NCBI GenBank assembly: GCA_003446775.1
Contig: DMCH01000073.1
Location: 1,425 to 6,935 of the forward strand
DNA from: Chloroflexota bacterium
Lineage (GTDB): Bacteria; Chloroflexota; Dormibacteria; Dormibacterales; Dormibacteraceae
DNA: 5,511 bases
Direction: 5' to 3'
Shown: positions 1 through 4,669 of the stretch, piece by piece
Position numbering within the stretch: the first letter of the stretch is position 1
How the letters are laid out: the number at the start of each line of letters is the position of its first letter
Notes under the pieces: model-generated
What the model was told of the DNA's origin: nothing
What the model saw: only the letters and a program-made list of their open reading frames with translations
The model's database searches: none
Program-made: the position numbers and the translations under genes

Positions 1-197
1 ACGCGGCGCCGGGCGCTGAGGTCCTGGTCCTTGGCGGTCGTGATCAAGCGCTCGACCCAGCGGCGCAGCTCTTTCGCCTTCGCCTCAGTGGTCGTGATGC
101 GGCCGCTCTCGAGCAGGGACGTGCACAGGTTGCGCATCAGCGCCTTGCGGGCGTTGGTGTCCCGATTGAAGCGGCGGCCGCTCTTCTGGTGGCGCAA
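1..197 (-). CDS. rplQ: 50S ribosomal protein L17 (bL17), N-terminal part, runs off the left edge
   Basis: L17 is a large-subunit protein that sits near the peptide exit tunnel. The 65 complete codons visible begin RHQKSGRRFNRDTNARKALM after the initiator, which matches the family opening MRHRKSGRRLNR. They continue through the conserved T-x-A-K-A-K-E-L-R-R segment and the W-V-E-R-L-I-T helix. The start is a TTG at 197-195. The codon just upstream in frame (200-198) is a TAA stop, so no earlier start is possible, and the alignment begins exactly at this TTG. It follows rpoA by 8 bases, the usual last pair of the alpha operon. No strong Shine-Dalgarno sequence is visible, only G-rich sequence inside the end of rpoA, so translation is probably coupled to rpoA. 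About half of the protein (the family is usually 115-130 residues or more) lies outside the window. Confidence 0.95.
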   Translation of the reverse strand, partial: MRHQKSGRRFNRDTNARKALMRNLCTSLLESGRITTTEAKAKELRRWVERLITTAKDQDLSARRR

Positions 198-205
198 TTA
201 AAGGC

Positions 206-1165
206 TCAGCCCCGAAGGACGCTGCCCATCTCCTCAGGCTTGATGAAGCCCTTCTCGACGAGCTTCTCCTTGATCTCGTCCAGCGACTTGCGGCCGAAGT
301 TGCGCAGCGCTAGCAGCTCTTCCTCGCGCTTCTGCAGCAGCTGGCCGACGGTCTGGATCTCGTTCGCCTTGAGGCAGTTGAAGGCGCGCACCGAAAGATC
401 GAGCTCCTCGATGGGCGTGTCCATCAGCCGGCTCTGCTCGCTCTTCTCCGGCGTCCCGGGACGCGTGATCGAGTCGGGGAAGTTCACGAACAGCTGCAGG
501 TGCTTGGTGAAGAGTGATGCCGCGTGGCTCACCGCTTCCTCCGGCGACATCGTGCCGTCGGTCCACACCTCGATGAGCAGGCGGTCGTAGTCGGTCGACT
601 GCCCAACACGGGTCTTCTCGACCGTGAAGTTCGCCTTCTCGACCGGGGAGAAGATGGCGTCGATCGGGATAACCCCGATCGGCTGGCCTTCGCGCTTGTT
701 GCGGTCCGCCGGGACGTAGCCCTTGCCCCGCTCGACGTTGAGCTCCATGCGCAGATGGCCCTTGGCCGCCAGCGTGCAGATGTAGAGGTCGGGGTTGACG
801 ATCTCCACGTCGGATGAGGCCTGGATGTGCGAGGCGCGCACCTCGGCCGGACCCTTGACGTCCAGGAGCAGGGTCACCGGATCCTCGGTGAAGCTCTTCA
901 GGCAAAGCCTCTTGAGGTTGAGGATGACCTCGGTCACGTCCTCCTTGACGTGCGGGATCGCCGTGAACTCGTGCGCGACGCCGTCGATCTGGATCGACGT
1001 CACCGCCGCTCCCCAGAGCGACGAGAGCAGCACGCGGCGAAGCGTGTTGCCGAGCGTCGTTCCAAAGCCCGGGTCGAGCGGTTCGATGTCGAACTTGCCG
1101 TAGTTCGCGCTCGTCTCGAGCTTGCGAACCTGCGGGGTCACTGTCATCAGCGTGTCAATTGCCAC
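206..1165 (-). CDS. rpoA: DNA-directed RNA polymerase subunit alpha
   Basis: The alpha subunit dimerises to nucleate assembly of the beta and beta' subunits, and its C-terminal domain contacts UP elements and activators. The protein is 319 residues, near the usual 310-330. The N-terminal domain (about 1-235) has the assembly motif GFGTTLGNTLRRVLLSSL at residues 33-50 and IDGVAHEF shortly after. The C-terminal domain (about 249-310) is intact. R260 and N263 in VRAFNCLK, and G291, K293 and S294 in NFGRKSLDEI, match E. coli R265, N268, G296, K298 and S299, the residues used for DNA contact. The start is GTG at 1165, chosen because GGAGG (1182-1178) lies 12 bases upstream. The in-frame ATG six codons later (1147) is too far from that site. 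It follows rpsD by 23 bases and is followed by rplQ after 8 bases. Nothing is missing or broken. Confidence 0.98.
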   Translation of the reverse strand: MAIDTLMTVTPQVRKLETSANYGKFDIEPLDPGFGTTLGNTLRRVLLSSLWGAAVTSIQIDGVAHEFTAIPHVKEDVTEVILNLKRLCLKSFTEDPVTLLLDVKGPAEVRASHIQASSDVEIVNPDLYICTLAAKGHLRMELNVERGKGYVPADRNKREGQPIGVIPIDAIFSPVEKANFTVEKTRVGQSTDYDRLLIEVWTDGTMSPEEAVSHAASLFTKHLQLFVNFPDSITRPGTPEKSEQSRLMDTPIEELDLSVRAFNCLKANEIQTVGQLLQKREEELLALRNFGRKSLDEIKEKLVEKGFIKPEEMGSVLRG

Positions 1166-1177
1166 TTTGGGTCCCTA

Positions 1178-1182
1178 CCTCC
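1178..1182 (-). promoter_or_regulatory. Shine-Dalgarno site that fixes the rpoA GTG start
   Basis: GGAGG on the minus strand lies in the 23-base gap between the rpsD TAA and the rpoA GTG, with a 12-base spacer that is somewhat long. It is the only good match near this start and favours GTG at 1165 over the later ATG at 1147. Confidence 0.65.
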
Positions 1183-1188
1183 GTTCCT

Positions 1189-1809
1189 TTACCGAGAATA
1201 AAACTCGACGATCAGCTGCTCTTCGACGCCCGATTCCATCTCGTGACGCTCGGGTCGCGCGAGCACCTTGGCGGTCTTGTCATCGCCATTCAATGAAAGC
1301 CATGACGGCACCGGCCGCACCTTGGATGCTTCCAGGGCCACGTCGATGACCCCGTTGGCCGGCTTGACCTTGACCTGGTCGCCCGGCTTGAGCTGGTAAG
1401 ACGGCACGTTGACCGTCCTGCCATTGACCTCGAAATGCCGGTGCGACACGAGCTGTCGCGCCTGCTTGCGCGAGGCACCCAGGCCAAGCCTGTACACAAC
1501 GTTGTCCAGCCGCAGTTCGAGGTGGCGGAGCAGGTTGAGACCGGTGACGCCCGGCTCGCGCTCGGCCAGCTCGAAGTAGTTCCGGAACTGCTTCTCGAGG
1601 AGCCCGTACGTACGTCGCGCCTTCTGCTTGGCGCGGAGCTGCAAGCCGTAGTCCGACGTCTTGCGCTTGCGCGCCTGGCCGTGCATGCCGGGCGCGAATG
1701 CGCGACGCTCGATGGCGCACTTCGGCGTGTAGCACCGCTCGCCCTTGAGATAGAGCTTGGCGCCCTCGCGGCGGCAGAAGCGGCAGACCGGCCCGCTGTA
1801 GTTAGCCAT
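1189..1809 (-). CDS. rpsD: 30S ribosomal protein S4 (uS4), zinc-binding form
   Basis: S4 is a primary 16S rRNA binder that starts assembly of the 30S body and helps form the mRNA entry site. The protein is 206 residues, typical for the family. The N-terminal part carries four cysteines, C9, C12, C26 and C31 (C-x2-C-x13-C-x4-C), the same spacing as the zinc site of Thermus S4, so this is the C+ type. The S4 RNA-binding domain spans roughly residues 96-152, with LRLDNVVYRLGLGASRKQAR and the loop HFEVNGR. It ends in the family signature EQLIVEFYSR. The ATG at 1809 directly abuts the TAG stop of rpsK with no gap, so the two are very probably translationally coupled. In many bacteria S4 represses its own operon, but no leader structure for this can be recognised here. 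Confidence 0.98.
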   Translation of the reverse strand: MANYSGPVCRFCRREGAKLYLKGERCYTPKCAIERRAFAPGMHGQARKRKTSDYGLQLRAKQKARRTYGLLEKQFRNYFELAEREPGVTGLNLLRHLELRLDNVVYRLGLGASRKQARQLVSHRHFEVNGRTVNVPSYQLKPGDQVKVKPANGVIDVALEASKVRPVPSWLSLNGDDKTAKVLARPERHEMESGVEEQLIVEFYSR

Positions 1810-2205
1810 CTACACGCGCCTCCGCTTCGGCGGGCGGCAGCCGTTGTGCGGGATCGGCGTCACGTCGGTGATCGCGTTCACCTCGAGCCCGGTCGCCTGC
1901 AGCGAGCGAATCGCTGCCTCGCGACCCGCGCCCGGCCCGCGTACGAAAACCTCGATCTGTCGCATTCCGTGCTCGAGCGCCTTCTTGGCGGTCGCCTCAG
2001 CGGTGACCTGCGCCGCGAACGGGGTCGACTTGCGGCTGCCCTTGAAGCCCTGAGCGCCGGCGGAGCCCCAGGAAATGACGTTGCCCTCGATGTCGGTGAT
2101 GCTGATGATCGTGTTGTTGAAGGTGCTCTGGATGTGCGCCTGGCCCGCGACGACGTTCTTCCGCTCGCGGCGACGGGTGCGGACGACCTTCTTTGCCTTT
2201 GCCAT
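1810..2205 (-). CDS. rpsK: 30S ribosomal protein S11 (uS11)
   Basis: S11 lies on the platform of the small subunit near the E site and pairs with S18 and S6 around 16S rRNA. The protein is 131 residues, the normal size. It has a basic N-terminal tail (AKAKKVVRTRRRERKN) and the central beta core AHIQSTFNNTIISITDIEGN at residues 23-42. The WGSAGAQGFKGSRKSTPFAAQ segment follows, and it ends in the invariant PHNGCRPPKRRRV. The ATG at 2205 is preceded only by a weak AGG (2220-2218), 12 bases away. It lies 23 bases after rpsM, so coupling to the upstream gene is likely. Its last codons contain the ribosome binding site of rpsD. Confidence 0.98.
   Translation of the reverse strand: MAKAKKVVRTRRRERKNVVAGQAHIQSTFNNTIISITDIEGNVISWGSAGAQGFKGSRKSTPFAAQVTAEATAKKALEHGMRQIEVFVRGPGAGREAAIRSLQATGLEVNAITDVTPIPHNGCRPPKRRRV
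1819..1823 (-). promoter_or_regulatory. rpsD Shine-Dalgarno embedded in the last codons of rpsK
   Basis: GGAGG on the minus strand lies 9 bases before the rpsD ATG. It is formed by the codons for the arginines at the S11 C-terminus. The conserved KRRRV tail and the ribosome binding site of the next gene therefore share the same bases. Confidence 0.8.
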
Positions 2206-2228
2206 TTAGTAGCTTCGCCTAGGGGCCA

Positions 2229-2627
2229 TCACTTACCTGCTTTGACCTTCTTCTTGCCGGCGACCGCGCGCTTGGGACCGCGGCGGCTCCGGGCGTTGGT
2301 GCGAGTGCGCTGGCCGCGGACCGGGAGCCCACGGCGATGGCGCATGCCACGGTAGGTGCCGATCTCGGTCAGCCGCTTGATGTTCGTCGCCACGTCGCGC
2401 CGGAGGTCACCTTCGATGAGGATCTCCTTGGACGAGCCCATCCGGTCGATGATCTGGCGCAGGCGAGCCACCTCTTCCTCGCTGAGGTCCTTGGTCCGCG
2501 TTTCAGCGCTGATGTTGGCGGCTTTCACGATCTTCTCCGCAGTGGTGCGCCCAATCCCGTGGATGTACATGAGCGCGATGACGACGCGCTTCTGCGGGGG
2601 TATGTCGACACCGGCGAGTCTCGCCAT
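2229..2627 (-). CDS. rpsM: 30S ribosomal protein S13 (uS13)
   Basis: S13 sits in the head of the 30S subunit and contacts the P-site tRNA and the 50S subunit in bridge B1. The protein is 132 residues, slightly longer than the common 118-126. It begins MARLAGVDIPPQKRVVIALMYIHGIG, contains the helix-two-turn-helix region GIGRTTAEKIVKAANI, and ends in the tRNA-facing basic tail. RGMRHRRGLPVRGQRTRTNARSRRGPK is recognisable there, and AVAGKKK is followed by the short extra VKAGK. The ATG at 2627 has a purine-rich GAGGAG at 2637-2632, only 4 bases upstream, which overlaps the rpmJ stop codon. The gap to rpmJ is 8 bases and coupling is probable. Confidence 0.98.
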   Translation of the reverse strand: MARLAGVDIPPQKRVVIALMYIHGIGRTTAEKIVKAANISAETRTKDLSEEEVARLRQIIDRMGSSKEILIEGDLRRDVATNIKRLTEIGTYRGMRHRRGLPVRGQRTRTNARSRRGPKRAVAGKKKVKAGK

Positions 2628-2635
2628 TTAGCTCC

Positions 2636-2752
2636 TCACCCCTGCCGCTGCTTGTGCTTTGGGGTCTTCGAGCAAATCACCCGAACCACCCCGTTCCGCT
2701 TGATCACCTTGCAGCTCGGGCACATCTTCTTGACCGACGGCCGTACCTTCAT
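2636..2752 (-). CDS. rpmJ: 50S ribosomal protein L36 (bL36), zinc-binding form
   Basis: This 38-codon gene is easily missed because of its size. It encodes the smallest large-subunit protein, which stabilises 23S rRNA near the base of the L7/L12 stalk. The protein starts MKVRPSVKKMCPSCKVIKRNG and ends VICSKTPKHKQRQG. The zinc ligands C11, C14, C27 and H33 are all present, so this is the C+ type. The five-residue spacing between C27 and H33, and the length of 38, match the E. coli variant rather than the 37-residue form of many Gram-positives. Its ATG (2752-2750) overlaps the infA TGA (2751-2749) as ATGA, a classic sign of termination-reinitiation coupling. AGATTTGGAG-type purines just upstream, within infA, may act as a weak ribosome binding site. 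Confidence 0.97.
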   Translation of the reverse strand: MKVRPSVKKMCPSCKVIKRNGVVRVICSKTPKHKQRQG

Positions 2753-2964
2753 CTCCAAATCTCTCGAATCCGCCCTCGCGATCGGTCGCGGCTCGCGAGC
2801 TCGACCCCCACTTTGTCTCCGGCGAGGAGGCGGGTGAAGTGGGTGCCGGCGCGATCGGCCACGTGAGCGAGGATCTTGGCCCCGTTCTCGAGCTCAACCC
2901 GGTAGACGCCGTTGGGTAGAGGCTCCACCACGACCCCCTTCACGAGTGAGGGGCGCTGGGGCAC
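2749..2964 (-). CDS. infA: Translation initiation factor IF-1
   Basis: IF-1 binds the 30S A site and works with IF-2 and IF-3 in initiation. It is a single S1-like OB fold. From the GTG at 2964 the protein is 71 residues, against the usual 72. The aligned core is clear: VKGVVVEPLPNGVYRVELENG at residues 8-28, then ILAHV, LLAGDKVGVEL and RSRGRIR. It diverges from the consensus at two loops. ADRAGTHFTRLL stands where SGKMRKNFIRIL is usual, and ASRDRSRGRI where SPYDLTRGRI is usual. Two starts compete. GTG at 2964 fits the family length and lies 8 bases after a -10 hexamer, suggesting a leaderless mRNA. TTG at 2982 would give 77 residues and has GGAGG 6 bases upstream at 2993-2989. I favour GTG. 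The open frame continues further upstream through repeat sequence to 3192, but that part does not resemble IF-1. The stop overlaps the rpmJ start. Confidence 0.93.
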   Translation of the reverse strand: MPQRPSLVKGVVVEPLPNGVYRVELENGAKILAHVADRAGTHFTRLLAGDKVGVELASRDRSRGRIREIWR

Positions 2965-2972
2965 GAACGACG

Positions 2973-2981
2973 ATTGTACCA
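2973..2981 (-). promoter_or_regulatory. Candidate extended -10 promoter for infA and the alpha operon
   Basis: The minus strand reads TGG followed by TACAAT, a TGN-extended -10 with five of six consensus bases. Eight bases (2972-2965) separate the hexamer from the GTG of infA, so transcription would start at or next to the start codon and give a leaderless or nearly leaderless message. No convincing -35 is present at 16-18 bases, where the sequence is G-rich. An extended -10 can compensate for that. The position, between a repeat-filled gap and the alpha operon, makes sense for a secondary promoter. It is a prediction from sequence only. Confidence 0.5.
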
Positions 2982-2987
2982 AACTCC

Positions 2988-3041
2988 ACCTCCCCACCCC
3001 TGGCTGCGCCCCGACCTCCCCGCGAGCGGGGAGGAATCTTG
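2988..3041 (+). repeat. Two-hairpin repeat unit between map and infA
   Basis: On the plus strand the unit has a CCTCCCCACC leader, a small stem with the loop TGC (3002-3010, GGC TGC GCC) and a perfect palindrome at 3015-3034. The palindrome has CCTCCCCGC and GCGGGGAGG around two bases. A GGAATCTT-like tail follows. The same order of parts is found at 4609-4669, with matching leader, TGC loop and GAATTCTT tail. No T-run follows either strand of the hairpin, so it does not look like an intrinsic terminator. In the transcript it would fold just upstream of the infA promoter. Confidence 0.75.
2992..3021 (-). other. Possible G-quadruplex upstream of infA
   Basis: Four runs of GGGG lie on the minus (mRNA-like) strand at 3021-3018, 3012-3009, 3000-2997 and 2995-2992, separated by loops of 5, 8 and 1 bases. 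This fits a four-tetrad quadruplex pattern with one loop slightly longer than the common limit of 7. It overlaps the repeat unit and ends 11 bases before the extended -10 element of infA. Competing hairpin formation by the palindrome at 3015-3034 would use part of the same sequence. Confidence 0.4.
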
Positions 3042-3061
3042 TCCAAAAGCTCGGGTCGGCT

Positions 3062-3949
3062 TCAGCGGGAGGCGCCGTTGGCGTGGCCATTGGACGTCCC
3101 CACACCGCCGCTACGCGGCGGAGCTTCCCGCGTGGCGGGGAGCCCAGGGGAGGTCCCCTCACCCCGGCGCTTCGCGCCGGGGAGCTCCCCATGGGATGGG
3201 GAGCCCAGGGCTGTGAGAATCAAAGGGCCCTTGTCGGTGATCGCCACCGTGTGCTCGAAGTAGGCCGAGAGCGCCCCGTCGACGGTGCAGATCGTCCAGC
3301 CGTCCGGCTTCATATACACCTCGTGGGACCCGGCGTTGACCATCGGCTCGATCGCCAGGGTCATGCCGGGCTTGAGCCGCGGCGGGGTCCCGGGGGTGCC
3401 GAAGTTGGGCACCTGGGGGTCCTCGTGCATCTGGCGGCCGATCCCGTGGCCCACGAACTGACGGATGACCGAGAAGCCGGCCTTCTCGACGTGCTTCTGG
3501 ATGGCCGAGGAGATGTCGCCCAGGTATCCGCCCGGCTGCGCCTTGGCGATGCCCACGTACAGCGCCTCCTCGGTGACCTTGATGAGCCGGTCGGCCTCCT
3601 TGCTGATCTTGCCCGCGCCGACCGTGATGCCGACGTCGGCCCAGAAGCCATCCAGCACGAGCCCCAGGTCGAGGCTGACCACATCGCCGGAGGCCACCTT
3701 GCGGTTGCCCGGGATGCCGTGGACCGCCTCATCGTTGATGGACACGCAGATCGATTTCGGGAAGCCGTGGTAGCCCAGGAAGCCTGGGATCGCGCCGCCG
3801 TCCCTGATGAGCTTGTCCGCGATGCGGTCCAGGTCCGCGGTGCGCACGCCCGGCTTGCAGGCCTCCTCGAGGGGAGGCAGCACAGAAGCCAGCAGCCTGC
3901 CGGCCCTGGCCATCAAGTCGATCTCGTGCGCTGTCTTCAGGTTGATCAT
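3062..3949 (-). CDS. map: Methionine aminopeptidase type I, with a repeat-encoded C-terminal tail
   Basis: This enzyme removes the initiator methionine from nascent proteins using a dinuclear metal centre. The pita-bread fold is complete in residues 1-246. Metal ligands are D94, D105, H168, E201 and E232, visible in SLDLG, FWADVG, GHGIGRQMHE, IEPM and YFEHT. H77 in AVHGIP is the conserved substrate-site histidine. The family normally ends soon after TDKGPLILT, reached here at residue 246. The frame then continues for 49 residues rich in G, P, S and R (residues 247-295), which are the translation of the tandem hairpin repeat plus about 11 further codons. No domain is recognisable there. The ATG at 3949 overlaps the adk TGA as ATGA, with no strong ribosome binding site, so it is probably coupled to adk. 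The catalytic body is very secure. Whether the tail is translated in vivo is untested, although no earlier in-frame stop exists. Confidence 0.96.
   Translation of the reverse strand: MINLKTAHEIDLMARAGRLLASVLPPLEEACKPGVRTADLDRIADKLIRDGGAIPGFLGYHGFPKSICVSINDEAVHGIPGNRKVASGDVVSLDLGLVLDGFWADVGITVGAGKISKEADRLIKVTEEALYVGIAKAQPGGYLGDISSAIQKHVEKAGFSVIRQFVGHGIGRQMHEDPQVPNFGTPGTPPRLKPGMTLAIEPMVNAGSHEVYMKPDGWTICTVDGALSAYFEHTVAITDKGPLILTALGSPSHGELPGAKRRGEGTSPGLPATREAPPRSGGVGTSNGHANGASR
3096..3210 (+). repeat. Tandem pair of two-hairpin repeat units at the 3' end of map
   Basis: Two units of about 57 bases lie head to tail (from 3096 and from 3153). Each has a GTCCCC leader, a GC-rich stem with a three-base loop, then AGCT and a second stem ending GGGGAGCCCAGGG or a near match. 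The first stems are 7 bp (3105-3121, loop TAC) and 9 bp (3162-3182, loop TTC). The second stems lie at 3124-3142 (one T-G wobble) and 3185-3203 (perfect 8 bp). Stem sequences differ between units, yet pairing is kept, which is compensatory change and points to selection for, or propagation of, the structure. The block lies inside the map reading frame. Confidence 0.85.
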
Positions 3950-4605
3950 GCCAAAACACTCATGGAATTGAAGCGACCATTCTCGCCGATCGCTTTAAGA
4001 ACTCGACCCGTTATCTGATCGATTGTGCCCCGGCCGTCAATCTCGGAAACAATGCCGGTGCCGCGGTAGTGCTCGAGCACGGGGACGGTCTTCGAGAGGT
4101 AAATCTCGATTCGCGGCCGGACCGCCTCGGTTTTGTCGTCCTCACGCTGCACCAGCGGGGTACTGTCCGACGCGCACGCGACTGTGCCGGGCGGGTACGT
4201 GCGCTGGCAGGTCGGGCAGACCAACCGCCCTGAGAGGCGCTCGAGGAGCTCGGCCATCTCGACCCTGAGGTAGAGCACACGGTCGAGGTGACGCCCCAGC
4301 TCCCGCATGAGGACGTCGAGCGCCTCCGCCTGCGGAACGGTGCGCGGGAAGCCGTCGATGATGAACCCGCCGGCAGAGTCGGGCTCCCGGAGGCGGTTGC
4401 GGATCATGCCGATCATGATGTCGTCCGGGACGTATTGGCCCTTGGCCAGGATCGGTTGGGCTTCGCGGCCCAGAGTCGTACCGGCCTGGATCTCGGCCCG
4501 CAGCATGTCGCCGGTGGCGATATGCGGGATGCCGAAGCGCGATCGGAGCATGTTCGCCTGGGTGCCCTTGCCGCTGCCTGGTGCTCCGTATAGCAACAGG
4601 TTCAT
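3946..4605 (-). CDS. adk: Adenylate kinase, zinc-LID type with a short LID
   Basis: The enzyme catalyses ATP + AMP = 2 ADP in the cytosol and keeps adenylate pools in balance. The protein is 219 residues, a normal length. The P-loop GAPGSGKGT is at residues 7-15, the AMP-binding segment HIATGDMLR at 28-36, and DGFPRT at 84-89. The LID follows GRLVC, and RPRIEIY marks its far side. The LID has C130, C133, C144 and D147 (C-x2-C-x10-C-x2-D), the ligand set of the Bacillus subtilis enzyme (three Cys and one Asp) but with about six fewer residues in the middle. The start ATG at 4605 has GGAGG at 4614-4610, four bases upstream, formed by the edge of a hairpin repeat. It lies 64 bases after secY and overlaps map by 4 bases, the common secY-adk-map order that links export, adenylate supply and Met removal. 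Confidence 0.97.
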   Translation of the reverse strand: MNLLLYGAPGSGKGTQANMLRSRFGIPHIATGDMLRAEIQAGTTLGREAQPILAKGQYVPDDIMIGMIRNRLREPDSAGGFIIDGFPRTVPQAEALDVLMRELGRHLDRVLYLRVEMAELLERLSGRLVCPTCQRTYPPGTVACASDSTPLVQREDDKTEAVRPRIEIYLSKTVPVLEHYRGTGIVSEIDGRGTIDQITGRVLKAIGENGRFNSMSVLA

Positions 4606-4608
4606 CGG

Positions 4609-4669
4609 ACCTCCCCACCCGGCGCGCTGCGCGCGCCGACCTCCCCACTGCGTGGGGAGGCGAATTCTT
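4609..4669 (+). repeat. Two-hairpin repeat unit filling the secY-adk gap
   Basis: The unit occupies nearly all of the 64-base intergenic space. On the plus strand it has a leader ACCTCCCCACCC, a stem at 4621-4637 (GGCGCGC TGC GCGCGCC) and a second perfect 9-bp palindrome at 4640-4660 (CCTCCCCAC TGC GTGGGGAGG). A GAATTCTT tail follows. GACCTCCCCAC occurs twice as an exact 11-base direct repeat (4608-4618 and 4638-4648). The layout matches the unit at 2988-3041 in the same orientation. No T-run follows the hairpins in the transcribed direction, so termination before adk is unlikely. Confidence 0.8.
4610..4614 (-). promoter_or_regulatory. adk Shine-Dalgarno supplied by the repeat edge
   Basis: GGAGG on the minus strand lies four bases before the adk ATG, a slightly short spacer. 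It is the reverse complement of the conserved leader of the repeat at 4609-4669, and no other ribosome binding site is available. Confidence 0.7.

Noticed and set aside
234..905. Minus-strand open frame of 223 codons inside rpoA
   Set aside because: It is an alternate frame of rpoA with low-complexity Gly, Arg and Ala content, while the rpoA frame is fully conserved.
1166..1188. Promoter in the rpsD-rpoA gap
   Set aside because: The 23 bases contain a ribosome binding site but no -10-like hexamer at a sensible position.
1435..2355. Long plus-strand open frame of 306 codons across rpsD and rpsK
   Set aside because: It is antisense to two certain ribosomal protein genes, has no recognisable family features, and is rich in R, A, L and V as expected from the reverse of GC-rich codons.
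3015..3034. Perfect palindrome as a Rho-independent terminator between map and infA
   Set aside because: There is no T-run on the downstream side in either direction. The same palindrome type precedes adk inside an operon, where termination would be costly.
2965..3192. Upstream extension of the infA frame to 147 codons
   Set aside because: The extra sequence is translated repeat DNA, overlaps the end of map, and has no counterpart in IF-1, which begins near 2964.
2988..3210. CRISPR-like array
   Set aside because: The units are adjacent palindromic blocks with varying stems and no unique spacers of regular length. No cas genes are near.
2912..4018. Plus-strand open frame of 368 codons across map and the repeat region
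   Set aside because: It is antisense to map and passes through hairpin repeats. High GC makes stops rare on the opposite strand. No domain is seen.
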